Of a DNA stretch of 64,000 nucleotides, positions 28,101 to 36,350 are shown piece after piece. The translations under genes were made by a program, and so were the position numbers. The notes beneath the pieces were generated by a model. That model saw only the letters and a program-made list of their open reading frames with translations. It did not search any database and was not told the DNA's origin. Position 1 is the first letter of the stretch, and every line of letters starts with the position of its first letter. Source of the stretch: an uncultured Prevotellaceae bacterium (lineage in GTDB: Bacteria > Bacteroidota > Bacteroidia > Bacteroidales > Muribaculaceae); the NCBI GenBank assembly GCA_900319525.1, contig ONOU01000009.1, positions 1 through 64,000 of the forward strand. Reading direction: 5' to 3'.

Positions 28101-28157
28101 TGCCACGGTCATCGTGGCCACCATGGCACTAAACAGTACTTTAATGGATTTCTTCAT
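25104..28157 (-). CDS. Large secreted N-acetylmuramoyl-L-alanine amidase-like protein (xanthan lyase-type annotation)
   Basis: 1017 residues with a signal peptide (MKKSIKVLFSAMVATMTVAP). An amidase_3-like zinc-peptidase framework is split by an insertion: MWPSHGWYFE near residue 160, LSFCLHTDAGA near 480 and PAVLMELLSHQNFADM near 580 correspond to the His, His and catalytic-Glu segments. The inserted region (about 250-450) contains golvesin/xanthan lyase-like beta-sandwich sequence. After the catalytic part there is an FnIII-like domain (about 625-710) and a C-terminal region that resembles a type I glutamine amidotransferase-like fold. Probably cleaves stem peptides from glycan at the cell surface or periplasm. 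A strong promoter lies directly upstream. Confidence 0.7.
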   Translation of the reverse strand: MKKSIKVLFSAMVATMTVAPAWSQNQVLTAEQQETVQRIVASKLPEHMGVGDLKVRSLNIENDTIKVDVSENFGDVPFTQDGVEQMRGEIRDALGSGYEDAPVLITIVGNDINKYFADYEPAYKRSHKPFISELDANRHYKHGLDGNIIAMWPSHGWYFEPKLNRWEWQRARLMQTVEDMYTHSYVLPYLIPMLENAGAYVWNARERDTHNYGAVVDNDPSELAQAGYSEHNGRQKWQTGKDAGFAFLRDNYKDFENPFAEGTYRMIKAEKDKKKVSTASWDADMPYAGDYAIYISYKTLPNSARDVSYTVNSLGGKRQFRVDQTMAGGVWVYLGSFQLAKGLNRAVVEVSNLSEDKDAVITADAIKVGGGYGTIVRRVALPTEENLAIVAEQKAQGENNEACLGKPGVEYSYIGSGNHPWYHLGSRYYLQWAGFPDSVYSTSRGINDYTDDYRSRGEWVNYLAGGSDVLPDRGGLNVPIDLSFCLHTDAGATPDDEIVGTLLIYCTRSGGKQFGKYANGTPRELSRRLANLLSSEIVKDVRAKWEPNWTRRGMWDKSYYEARVPEVPAVLMELLSHQNFADMKYGLDPMFRFDVSRAIYKGMLKFIAQRDHRSYVIQPLPVNTFAISKTGQHHYLLTWEPTHDDLSEGADATSYIVCERIGLDGGFKEIATVKGPQYSVTINDNKLHSYRIVAMNDGGRSFPSETLSLGEAASSKGDVLVVNGFTRVSGPDWFEDSIRAGFDDNKDHGVPYIQQINYLGSQYEFRRSVEWKDDDSPGFGASRSDCETMNVAGNNFDYPAVHGESLMLAGYSFVSCSQQALEHNYNTEGYRLMDLILGKQKEISTGSGLKPTRFKIYTAGLQNALRQFTAAGGNVLMSGSYVGSDLWDNAAGNNDADGQRFARDVMGFEWLNGRASLDGTLMTVDSPVEGLSAQGNWDFVNKLNDKQYAVESPDAIRASDSQGFTWMRYGENGLPAGIASDRGNYRTVVLGFPLEAMTYGSERTNLMQRILDYLNER

Positions 28158-28191
28158 TGGTTATCCTGATTTTTGTCATTTTCTAATGCAA

Positions 28192-28221
28192 CAAAATTAG
28201 TCAAACCTGACAAAAAACCAA
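28192..28221 (-). promoter_or_regulatory. Promoter of the large amidase-like gene
   Basis: Minus strand: TTG (28221-28219), exactly 19 nt, then TAATTTTG (28199-28192). Full match to the Bacteroidales consensus; the ATG is about 34 nt downstream. Confidence 0.7.
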
Positions 28222-28352
28222 AACAAAACCGCCCAAATCACCCGTTCTACAACATTTTTTATAGATTAACTACATAATTTAATAATTAAAAGCCAACGTG
28301 CAGTAATTCTATGAGGAGTATGATATTGGGCCTAAACAAAAAAAATAAAGTG

Positions 28353-31040
28353 CTAGTGCTTGGCTACCTGTCGGGTAGCGCGGACGAGCGAGCCATCGGG
28401 GGTCACACCCTCGACAAGGATGGTATAAGTCGTGTTGCGGGCATCGGTGGCAAAGAAGTCAAACGAAGCCTTGCCGTCCGAGCCAACCGACACACAGGGG
28501 TTCCAGTAAACCACCGAGCGCAAGTCGGTTCCCTGCTCAATGCCTCCATTACCCAGGTCATAGCGCGGTGAGTAGAATTCCACAGGATGCTGCGCGCCCA
28601 TCGGCTCGATAATCTTGAGGTAGATACTTGGCTCTCCCCCACCCGTCCAGCGTCCTGGCTTGTGCTGGATATAGAGGGCGCCGCCATGCCTGTCGCGCAC
28701 GAGATACATGTAATCCACATGCTTCATCGACACCATCCCTTCGGCCACTGTCAAGTCGGGGTTACGGCTGAAGGTCAAGCTGTTCACGCTATAATTGGCA
28801 ACACCCAATTTAGCCATCCGCAACCGCAGCTGGGGCGAGTCATTATTGTTGGCCGACCGCAACTCTTCCATAATCATGGCGTCGTCGGCACCAGCCCCTG
28901 CATCTAGCTTTTCCCCGTCCACATAGATAAATACACGGTTTCTCTCGGTTCCGTCCCCCGCGGTGTAGAGAGCCCCATTCATCACCCACAACCCCGGGAT
29001 TTCCCGCACAGCATCCTCGAGAGACCTGATGTCCTTGTCGGCAATCTTCTTGGACGTGAGGCTGTAAGGCGATCCCGCCATCGGGTTGCGGCGCGGCCTC
29101 AATGCTTGCACCAGCAGCTCATTGAGCATCACGTGACGCCAGTCTCCGTCATGAGCCATACGCCATGCCTGCTCGTCAACGATCGATGCCGTAGCGACAG
29201 GGGTATCGGCCGCGTTGGCTACATAGTAATTGACAGGGAAGACATCCTTAGCCACCTCGAGATTTATCTGTTTCTTGCCCTTGATATTCTCGGCCTTCAC
29301 CACACACTCGGCGCTATCGGTGTCGAATATCAGCGGCAGTGCCACGGTAAACTCACCCAGCGAATCGGTGGTCACGACATTGCTGTAGCCCACTCGAGGG
29401 GCTATCAGACTCACGCTGCCCCCGACAACGGGCTTTTTGCGCCAGTCGCTCAACACCTGCCCCGTAACCACCTGCGAGACCTCTATGGGATACTGCGGCT
29501 GGGCAATGCGGCCCCGCAACACGCGGGGAATGTCATAGCGGCGCCAGCCCTGAGTCAACATCAGCATATCCAAGTGACGGACACGGCTGGCGCTGGCATT
29601 GACGGTATCAAAGTAGTAGGCGGGGTTATTGATATGCCCTCGCAGTTCACTCTGCAACAGCAGGTTGGCGTATATGTTTCCACCTGTCGTCACAGTAGCA
29701 TTATCATCGACTACAGCCACGGCACAATGGTTACCCGAAATGCGGGTCACGTCGCTCAAGTCCATGGTCACCTGGACATGGTCGCGGTCGTTGTAGTCAT
29801 CACGGTCGGTGACAAGAGGCAACGAGGACAACATCTGGCCTGTTGCATAGAACAGCCGCTCGCTCAGGCATCGCCAAGTGTCATCAAACAGCAGCACCTG
29901 CGCCACGCCTGGTTCCAGGCTCTTCTCGTCAATGGTGAGCGAGTCAAAGCCCTCGGTCACATACCGTCCCCGTTGCTGCAGCACCAGCAGGCTGCCAGTG
30001 GCATGGGCTCCCACGGCCCGCATGCTGACCACGCCGCCCACACGGCGCACCTGCACCACGGTGGCATCGTCGCGCACCACCGGCAAGTCATACGCTACCT
30101 CCTGGTCAAACAGGTCACGCCAGAAGGTCTTATAGGTTTCTCCATACTTGGGGGTGAAGGCCAGCACACCCATTCCGTCGTGCTCGACCTTGAGGCGAGC
30201 GACGACGTGCCCGCCACTGTCGCGCAATTCGCCGCCATCGCTCACGGCAAGCGCATTCGGGTCATGGACCTTGAAGGCCACCAGGTTCTCCACACCAGGC
30301 ACCAGATAGCCGCCCTCAGGATAAAAAATCACGCTGTTGTCTTGCCGCTGAGGCAGTGGGATGTACTTATCATAGTTGTCGAACTGCACTTGCAGCACCG
30401 GCAGCTGGGCATCCTTACCCTTGAGCGTGAGGTGCATCTCCTTATCACCCCCACCCCGCTGGAGCCAGAGGCCACCGCCCGACATGTACCCGAAACGGTG
30501 GTAAGGGCACAGGCTGCTATCGGCGACATTCTCGTAGCGCAGTGTCACATCGACCTGGTCTCCATCACGCACACAACGTGAAACGATGCGCTGACGCATC
30601 GACAATAGCGACATCACGTCAATGGACTGCCGATAAAAGTAGTCAGCACCCACGCTCTGCATGAACATCGTATAGGCGATCAACTGGTAGCGACCCTCAG
30701 GCATGATGACATCCAGGGGCACGTAGCCCTGAAAGACGCCGTCATCGCCGCTGTGTAACTTCACGCGCGTAAAGACCGAGTCGGAGGGCGACATCAGTTC
30801 GACATAGACAAAGCGGCTGGCATTCACGGGCTGATGGGTTGTGGCATCGACCACCCAAGCCCGCAGCCAGATGGTGTCACCGGCCATGTAACTGCCACGG
30901 TCGGTCATTACATGAATCTTTTCTTGCGGAAATTCAAACCGTTGCCGGTCGATGCGGTCGGCAACAGTCTCTACAGTCTGGCCGAGCACGGCGACGATCG
31001 CCACGGCCAGCACCGATAACAAAACGAATAATCGCCTCAT
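28353..31040 (-). CDS. Large secreted surface protein with MG2-like and plug-like domains
   Basis: 895 residues with a signal peptide (MRRLFVLLSVLAVAIVAVLG). The N-terminal VMTDRGSYMAGDTIWLRAWV and SPSDSVFTRVKLHSGDDGVFQGYV patterns resemble the MG2/macroglobulin-like domain of Bacteroidetes surface proteins often annotated as TonB-dependent receptor-like or carboxypeptidase regulatory-like. The C-terminal third contains a plug-like segment (SLEDAVREIPGLWV, RVFIYVDGEKLD) but no beta-barrel follows. It is encoded 6 bp downstream of the divergent kinase gene, so they form an operon. Role unknown; perhaps surface glycan or peptide handling. Confidence 0.65.
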   Translation of the reverse strand: MRRLFVLLSVLAVAIVAVLGQTVETVADRIDRQRFEFPQEKIHVMTDRGSYMAGDTIWLRAWVVDATTHQPVNASRFVYVELMSPSDSVFTRVKLHSGDDGVFQGYVPLDVIMPEGRYQLIAYTMFMQSVGADYFYRQSIDVMSLLSMRQRIVSRCVRDGDQVDVTLRYENVADSSLCPYHRFGYMSGGGLWLQRGGGDKEMHLTLKGKDAQLPVLQVQFDNYDKYIPLPQRQDNSVIFYPEGGYLVPGVENLVAFKVHDPNALAVSDGGELRDSGGHVVARLKVEHDGMGVLAFTPKYGETYKTFWRDLFDQEVAYDLPVVRDDATVVQVRRVGGVVSMRAVGAHATGSLLVLQQRGRYVTEGFDSLTIDEKSLEPGVAQVLLFDDTWRCLSERLFYATGQMLSSLPLVTDRDDYNDRDHVQVTMDLSDVTRISGNHCAVAVVDDNATVTTGGNIYANLLLQSELRGHINNPAYYFDTVNASASRVRHLDMLMLTQGWRRYDIPRVLRGRIAQPQYPIEVSQVVTGQVLSDWRKKPVVGGSVSLIAPRVGYSNVVTTDSLGEFTVALPLIFDTDSAECVVKAENIKGKKQINLEVAKDVFPVNYYVANAADTPVATASIVDEQAWRMAHDGDWRHVMLNELLVQALRPRRNPMAGSPYSLTSKKIADKDIRSLEDAVREIPGLWVMNGALYTAGDGTERNRVFIYVDGEKLDAGAGADDAMIMEELRSANNNDSPQLRLRMAKLGVANYSVNSLTFSRNPDLTVAEGMVSMKHVDYMYLVRDRHGGALYIQHKPGRWTGGGEPSIYLKIIEPMGAQHPVEFYSPRYDLGNGGIEQGTDLRSVVYWNPCVSVGSDGKASFDFFATDARNTTYTILVEGVTPDGSLVRATRQVAKH

Positions 31041-31046
31041 CGCACC

Positions 31047-31913
31047 TCAGGATTTGTCATCGCTGTGGTAGGCAACGAGGCCGGGCATGCTGCTGAGCAA
31101 GATCTTGCGAACGGTAGCGCCGAAGTCACTGGCCACCTCCAGGAGGATCTCGCTGTAGGTGGTGGCTGTAGCCCCGACAAAATTCACGGGATAGCTCTTG
31201 TAGTCATATTGTGACACGTTACGCTCAAAGAAGCGCCTGAATTCGCCACTTATCAGGCTGTGGACATAAGGGCTGTCAAGGTGCTCACTCAGGAAGAAGG
31301 AATAGTTGCGCAGGTTGCGCGTCGCTGCGGGATTGTTGAGCACAGCGTCAAGCACCTCGGCGCGCGTCACCTTGTATTTGTCAAAGAAAGCCTCAGTCAA
31401 GTGGTGAGGGGCAAGCCCCTTGAGCGCATCGCCCAGGAACACGCGGCCCAGAGCCGCGCCGCTGCCCTCATCACCCAGGATAAAGCCCAGCGCGGGCACG
31501 TTCTTGACGATCTCCTTGCCGTCATAGAAACACGAGTTGCTGCCCGTGCCCAGGATGCACGCCAGACCGGGTTCACGCACCAGCAGGCCGCGTGCCGCTC
31601 CCAGCAGGTCACTCATCACGGTAACGGGCGTCTTGAACTGCGCCACCAGCGAGCTCTCGATGATTTTGTTCTTTTCGGGACCCGAACAGCCTGCGCCATA
31701 AAAGTAAACATGGCCCCAGCGGCGCTTGAAGAACTCGGGAGGGAGTTCAAGACGGATGCTGTGGCTGATCTCGCGGCGGGTCATGAAAAACGGGTTCAAT
31801 CCCGATGTGAATGCATGCTCAAGTACCTGGCCGTTCTCGATCAACGACCATTCTGTTCTCGTGGTGCTACTCTCGGCTATGAGGGTAATATTTTGTCCTT
31901 TAATGGCTCCCAT
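31047..31913 (-). CDS. Divergent BadF/BadG-type sugar kinase paralogue
   Basis: 288 residues, clearly homologous to the kinase at 16.2-17.1 kb: GTGSNSCFYDG, LGFILGDEGSGAALGR and similar C-terminal sequence are shared. The phosphate-1 loop differs: AESSTTRTEW (Glu14, Ser16) replaces the usual ADxGST, so the metal-coordinating Asp and a loop Gly are lost. It may have altered activity, bind sugar without turnover, or use a different geometry. It begins an operon with the large surface protein gene. A minus-strand TAATTTTG lies about 70 bp upstream. Confidence 0.8.
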   Translation of the reverse strand: MGAIKGQNITLIAESSTTRTEWSLIENGQVLEHAFTSGLNPFFMTRREISHSIRLELPPEFFKRRWGHVYFYGAGCSGPEKNKIIESSLVAQFKTPVTVMSDLLGAARGLLVREPGLACILGTGSNSCFYDGKEIVKNVPALGFILGDEGSGAALGRVFLGDALKGLAPHHLTEAFFDKYKVTRAEVLDAVLNNPAATRNLRNYSFFLSEHLDSPYVHSLISGEFRRFFERNVSQYDYKSYPVNFVGATATTYSEILLEVASDFGATVRKILLSSMPGLVAYHSDDKS

Positions 31914-31981
31914 GTCTGTTAAGGGATGTACTTTTATGTTATATTCTATTAAAATCGACTTCTCGACGATTTGCTAGGCTG

Positions 31982-31989
31982 CAAAATTA
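31982..31989 (-). promoter_or_regulatory. -7 element upstream of the divergent kinase gene
   Basis: Minus-strand TAATTTTG matches TAnnTTTG. The nearest TTG upstream is at an off-consensus spacing of about 23 nt, so support is moderate. Confidence 0.4.
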
Positions 31990-32137
31990 CGACATTTTGC
32001 CATGAAAGCTCACAAAATCAAAATCTATTTCGGACAATTCAAGAACATTTAACACCCTTAAATAATCGTTAACAATCGTGGATTTTCATGTCTATGATGT
32101 CCCACTGCTTCCCTAAAGGGACCTCATTACCGACTAC

Positions 32138-32170
32138 AAAAAAATCACCCGCCGGATAGCGGGCGGGTGA
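32138..32170 (-). terminator. Rho-independent terminator after hsp20
   Basis: A 9-bp GC-rich stem with perfect arms TCACCCGCC (32145-32153) and GGCGGGTGA (32162-32170), followed on the minus strand by seven T residues. It lies 45 bp past the Hsp20 stop codon. Confidence 0.9.
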
Positions 32171-32214
32171 CAAACATAGTGATGATAAAAAACCAATCAT
32201 TATTACTGCGGTGA

Positions 32215-32667
32215 TTAGCCGATCTCGATGACACGATCCATCTTCTTCTCGGGATCGGGAGCGAGCTTGGGCAGCTCGATAGACAGGATGCCGTCCTCGA
32301 CCTTGGCGCTGATGTGCTCCTTGTCCACTTCGTCGGGCAGGATATAGGTCTGCTCATAGTTGGTGTACGAGAACTCGCGGCGCACGTAGTGGAACTTTTC
32401 GCACTCTTTCTCGCACGACTTGTCCTCGTGCTGAGCCTTGTGCTCAATCTTGACAACCAAGTTGCCGTCCTCGTTGATGTTGACCTTGCAATACTCCTTC
32501 TTCAAGCCTGGAGCGGCGACCTCCATCGTGAAGGCCTTATCACTCTCCTTGACGTTGACTGCCGGTGCGGTAGTCGCCGTGCGCGGCATCCAGTCGGTGT
32601 CAAAGAAGTCATTAAATGCGGTGTCTAACCAATTGCGGTTGTTGTTACGAATTACAGGAAAATACAT
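32215..32667 (-). CDS. Small heat-shock protein (Hsp20/alpha-crystallin family)
   Basis: ATP-independent holdase chaperone. 150 residues: N-terminal arm, then an alpha-crystallin domain (about residues 38-140) with VNVKESDKAFTMEVAAPGLK at its start and DGILSIELPK near its end. A charged insert (KIEHKAQHEDKSCEKECEKF) occupies the loop region, as in other Bacteroidetes members. Single-gene unit with a strong terminator. Two CTTGCGAC direct repeats lie 75-90 bp upstream and could take part in stress control. Confidence 0.95.
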   Translation of the reverse strand: MYFPVIRNNNRNWLDTAFNDFFDTDWMPRTATTAPAVNVKESDKAFTMEVAAPGLKKEYCKVNINEDGNLVVKIEHKAQHEDKSCEKECEKFHYVRREFSYTNYEQTYILPDEVDKEHISAKVEDGILSIELPKLAPDPEKKMDRVIEIG

Positions 32668-32740
32668 AGTCTTAACCTCCTATTTCTATTTTTGTTTTAT
32701 GAGTCTTTAAATGTTTGTTTTCTCTATCGTGCTTGCCGGT

Positions 32741-32759
32741 CTTGCGACCCGCTTGCGAC
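32741..32759. repeat. Pair of CTTGCGAC direct repeats upstream of hsp20
   Basis: Two identical 8-bp copies (32741-32748 and 32752-32759) start 11 bp apart, about one helical turn, in the leader or promoter region of the Hsp20 gene. A regulator site is possible; no family is recognised. Confidence 0.4.
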
Positions 32760-32884
32760 TATAATGGAGGCAAAACCGGTGCCAATGCCCCAAAGTATAA
32801 CTACTGTTAAAATTCAAAGACACCGTGTCAGGTTTTTAAACTATTTTAAACGAAAAACTGACAAATTGGCAGTTTTGTAACGAA

Positions 32885-32918
32885 AACAATAGGGCCCTCG
32901 CAATGTGACCCTATTGTT
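32885..32918 (-). terminator. Hairpin downstream of the first amidase gene
   Basis: Perfect 10-bp inverted repeat AACAATAGGG (32885-32894) and CCCTATTGTT (32909-32918) about 70 bp past the stop codon of the amidase gene. A short T-run follows on the minus strand. Probably a terminator. Confidence 0.6.
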
Positions 32919-32987
32919 ATTATATCCAGGAATGCTAGAGAATCTAGAGATTCTAGATTTTCTAGGGAATCTAGATCGCTGTTAAGG

Positions 32988-35384
32988 CTACAGTCTCACC
33001 TTGGTGGTCGAGGTGCGGCCGTTGATGTGGACGCGCACGAGATATACTCCTGCCGGCACATCGGCCACATTCAGGCAGTTGTTGCCAGCGGTTTTGATGG
33101 CGCGGCCTTGGATGTCAAGCAGTTCGACGCCTTGTACATAGGTGTCGGCACTCACGACGATGTAATCGCCAGCCACGCGCACCTGCATGTTGGCCAGCGG
33201 CAACTCGTCAACGCTACCGGTGCCCCGTTTGCGCAACAGGTTGTCAAAGCGGATGGTACCGCTCTTGCACATCGGCGCCCCTTCGCTCCTGATTTCAAAG
33301 CCGGCAAATCTAAAGTCACCTTCAGGCAGGTAATCCACAGGCACGGATATATAACGCCACCCATGATAATTGATTTTGCCCAAAGAAATCCATTTCTCAC
33401 ACCCCTCATGATCGGCCCAAAGCACAGCCCACAAGTCGTTATAACTCATATCACCCCACACATGGACGCCCAGTGTGTCACCTTCGGCAAATTGATGGGT
33501 CAACGATTCGAGATATCCTGGTGCCGAAATCCGGGTCCAATAACCATCCATGCAATATTCCAGGTCATAGGTTACCTGCATCGACTTGCTGCCGAAGAGC
33601 CTGTCGCTTGATGCGGTAATCGTATTATTCGAGCAGTTATAACCGGTAACGCTCTCAAAATCTTCGAGCACCTCCATACCGGGTTTGTCGGCACCGGCGT
33701 CAACGCCATGGAAGACGATGTCGCGGGCGGCGGGCAGGTGGATGCCTGCCGTGTCGGCAATATCCACATCCAGGATGAGGTGATAGTCCTTGCCGACCTC
33801 AATGTCCCTGGTGAGCGGAATGCGCACGTAGCCGTAGTCATCGCCCCGCTTGTTGTACTTGATGCTGCGCTTGTTCCAGGCCAGTTCGTTGCCCTCGCTG
33901 TCGAGCACACGCAGGCGGTTAAACAGGTTATAGGTGTCCAGCAACGAGTCAACGCGCAATTCCACAACAGGCTTGGTGAAATGCACCGGCGCGCCCTCAT
34001 AGGGGAAGACGGCCAATTCCTTGAGGTGGTTGCGCGGCTGGGTATAGAACTGCATCGTGAAGTCTTCGTCCATGGGCGTGCCGCCGCCATGCTCAGCGCT
34101 CTTGTCGAGCGTGAGGGTGTAGAGGGTGTTCACGTCAAAGGCGTCGGTCGGAGTAAAGATCAATCGATAATAGGAATCCTCCCACTTGAATGAGCCCTCG
34201 ACGGGCGGATCGAGCTTGAACGCTCCACATGTGGTCGTGCTGTCCATGTCCCAGTTGAAGGCAAGAACCACCTGCTCGCTGCACTTCACGGCGGGATCTC
34301 CCTCACTCCACACGGGACTGTAATCGACGACTACGGGAGCCGTGTCACGCACGCGCTTGAGGTAGAAGTTCTGGTAGGTGGACGCATTGGCGGTAACAGT
34401 GACGGTTGCCGTTTGAGTGAAATGCGACGGCTCACTCACCTCCACGGTATAGGTGCCCGGTTGAACATACTTGAACACATAGATACCGTTGCGCAGGGTG
34501 TCGGTCACACAACGCTGCACCTCATTACCGTCCAGGTCGAGCAGACGCACCGTAGCGCTGTGGATGGGCATCAGCTGGTCGTCGCCATAGACGATGAACG
34601 GCTGCGGGTTCTCCTGCAGGCGCTTGATGCGGTCATCGCGCACGTTGCCCGTGACAACGCCAAGGTCATACTGGTCAAGACGGCCAAAGTACTTGTCGGC
34701 ACCCAGCGAGATATTCCAGCCCTCCATCCAGCAGTAATAGAAACTCAACAGGCGGTAGGCCTCGGGAATGTAGTCGTGGAAGGAGCCCTCGCTCAAGTTG
34801 GCCACGGCACGGTTGCCGCGCAGCACGCCATAGCCTTGGGTCCCCCACTCGGGACGGAACGACCAGTCACCCCATATCTGATAATTGTGGGTCCACACCG
34901 TGCTCTGGCTGGCATACAGGTAAGGTTCCAAATCAGCCGCCAGCACATCGGCATTGGCAATCTGAGGGCTGCCCGTGTAGCCGCGGTAGAATACCATCGG
35001 GAAGTTGTTCACCGCACTGGTGCCCGTGGCATTGCTGTGGATCGAGTAGAACACGTCGGCTCCGCTCTGATTGCACAGGGCGACGATGGTCGAGAGCGCC
35101 AGGTCGTCGGCTGTGGTATTGTTCACGCGCGAGATGCTGGTCTTATAACCTTTCTTCTCCAGGATTTCCTTCAAAGCGAGGCCCTTGCGCAGGTTGGATT
35201 TTGACTCCCACGAGCCGGCACTGTCTCCCTGATGAAAGGGATAAATGACCATGTTGCGGTCATCGCTGTCATAGCCGCCATGCCCGGGGTTGATATAGAC
35301 ATGAGGCTGTTGCGCGCTAGCGACATTCACTCCTAGAATCGCCAGCAGCACCATCATCGATGAGTGTAGTAAAAGCTTTTTCAT
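32988..35384 (-). CDS. Secreted N-acetylmuramoyl-L-alanine amidase with Ig-like and C-terminal sorting domains
   Basis: About 798 residues. Signal peptide, then an amidase_3 domain (residues about 28-225) with zinc ligands in VYINPGHGGYDSDD, the Glu of ESKSNLRKG, His in YSIHSN and catalytic Glu in LSEGSFHDY. A carboxypeptidase-regulatory-like strand domain (about 245-345), Big/Ig-like domains and a carbohydrate-binding-like domain follow. The last 75 residues (VELLDIQGRAIKTAG, VPAGVYLVRVHINGR) resemble a type A T9SS sorting domain. Cleaves stem peptides from peptidoglycan. ATG was preferred to a GTG one codon earlier. It starts 14 bp after the stop of a beta-propeller gene whose homologue is fused to the other amidase. 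Confidence 0.85.
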   Translation of the reverse strand: MKKLLLHSSMMVLLAILGVNVASAQQPHVYINPGHGGYDSDDRNMVIYPFHQGDSAGSWESKSNLRKGLALKEILEKKGYKTSISRVNNTTADDLALSTIVALCNQSGADVFYSIHSNATGTSAVNNFPMVFYRGYTGSPQIANADVLAADLEPYLYASQSTVWTHNYQIWGDWSFRPEWGTQGYGVLRGNRAVANLSEGSFHDYIPEAYRLLSFYYCWMEGWNISLGADKYFGRLDQYDLGVVTGNVRDDRIKRLQENPQPFIVYGDDQLMPIHSATVRLLDLDGNEVQRCVTDTLRNGIYVFKYVQPGTYTVEVSEPSHFTQTATVTVTANASTYQNFYLKRVRDTAPVVVDYSPVWSEGDPAVKCSEQVVLAFNWDMDSTTTCGAFKLDPPVEGSFKWEDSYYRLIFTPTDAFDVNTLYTLTLDKSAEHGGGTPMDEDFTMQFYTQPRNHLKELAVFPYEGAPVHFTKPVVELRVDSLLDTYNLFNRLRVLDSEGNELAWNKRSIKYNKRGDDYGYVRIPLTRDIEVGKDYHLILDVDIADTAGIHLPAARDIVFHGVDAGADKPGMEVLEDFESVTGYNCSNNTITASSDRLFGSKSMQVTYDLEYCMDGYWTRISAPGYLESLTHQFAEGDTLGVHVWGDMSYNDLWAVLWADHEGCEKWISLGKINYHGWRYISVPVDYLPEGDFRFAGFEIRSEGAPMCKSGTIRFDNLLRKRGTGSVDELPLANMQVRVAGDYIVVSADTYVQGVELLDIQGRAIKTAGNNCLNVADVPAGVYLVRVHINGRTSTTKVRL

Positions 35385-35398
35385 CACTAGCAGGCGGT

Positions 35399-36295
35399 TT
35401 ATTGGTAAATGTTGATTTTCATTTCATACAGCAATCCGTCGATGGTCGTGTAAACGATTTTGCCACCGCCACAGGTGGGCTGCATTGCCATCGAGACGGG
35501 CTTGGTCAGCTCGGCCTGCCATGTGCCGTCGGCCTTGAGCAGCATAATCTGGGACGAGGTGAACTGGTGGCCGTCGTCCTTGGCGTTCTGTGCCACCAGG
35601 TAATCGTTGTTGTACCAGCACGGCATCTCGTACTTGCCCAGCATGGCCAGCATCTGGCCCCGCAGGTCAATCACCACGATGCCCTTGCCGGCAGCAAAGA
35701 AAGCCACCTTTTTCCCATCGGGCGAGAGCGAGGCCCATAGGTATCCTGCCCACGAGTCTACGGGGCTGAACACGCGCTCCTCACCATTCACGATGACATG
35801 CAGTCGGCTGCCCTCGGTCCAGGTGGCACTCCCGATGTCGCCCGATGACCTGAAGCCGCGCTGCGGAGCCATCAACGCGCCACCGCGAGTGGCAGGCACG
35901 GCCCGCACGGCGCCATGCTGCGGGTCGGTAACCTGATTGACCCGGCATGTGGCAGGGTCGTAGCATTGTCCGGCACGATAAACCAGGCGGTCCTCACCCG
36001 TTTGTTGGGTAACGAAATAGACTTTTCCATCGCCTCCCCAGCATGCATCATGGCCGGCCACATAGTCGCGTGTAACGATTGTGGTGACGCCGTCAGCCAG
36101 ATCATGCATCTTGAGGGCTCCATCCTCAGTGGAAAACAGCAAACGGTCACCCGAGCTGTTTAGCACAGGGTAGAAGGCGGGACCTTCAACGCCCTCGAGC
36201 AGCCGCTTGAGCGCGACCACTTCCACATCCTGAGCCATTACCGGCAGCAGCACCCCCACGGCCAGCAGCATCATTGTTAATCTCTTCATTTTCAT
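35399..36295 (-). CDS. Secreted beta-propeller (TolB/PD40-like) protein
   Basis: 298 residues with a signal peptide (MKMKRLTMMLLAVGVLLPVMA). Repeated strand motifs GDRLLFSTEDGALKMHDLAD, DGKVYFVTQQTGEDRLVYR and LSPDGKKVAFFAAGKGIVVI indicate a WD40-like propeller of the TolB type. The sequence is closely similar in order and motifs to the N-terminal half of the 645-residue amidase next upstream (PCWYNNDYLVAQNA against PCWYNNDYIIAMSNA). Probably a ligand- or wall-binding partner of the amidase encoded immediately downstream. Confidence 0.8.
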   Translation of the reverse strand: MKMKRLTMMLLAVGVLLPVMAQDVEVVALKRLLEGVEGPAFYPVLNSSGDRLLFSTEDGALKMHDLADGVTTIVTRDYVAGHDACWGGDGKVYFVTQQTGEDRLVYRAGQCYDPATCRVNQVTDPQHGAVRAVPATRGGALMAPQRGFRSSGDIGSATWTEGSRLHVIVNGEERVFSPVDSWAGYLWASLSPDGKKVAFFAAGKGIVVIDLRGQMLAMLGKYEMPCWYNNDYLVAQNAKDDGHQFTSSQIMLLKADGTWQAELTKPVSMAMQPTCGGGKIVYTTIDGLLYEMKINIYQ

Positions 36296-36350
36296 CCTTG
36301 GTTATTTTGTGGTTTACAATATCTATATATATCAGTTTTATTGGAGCCTC

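Noticed and set aside
29106..30581. 491-codon plus-strand open frame inside the large surface-protein gene
   Set aside because: It is a shadow of the minus-strand gene, rich in His and Gln, with no domain, signal or promoter.
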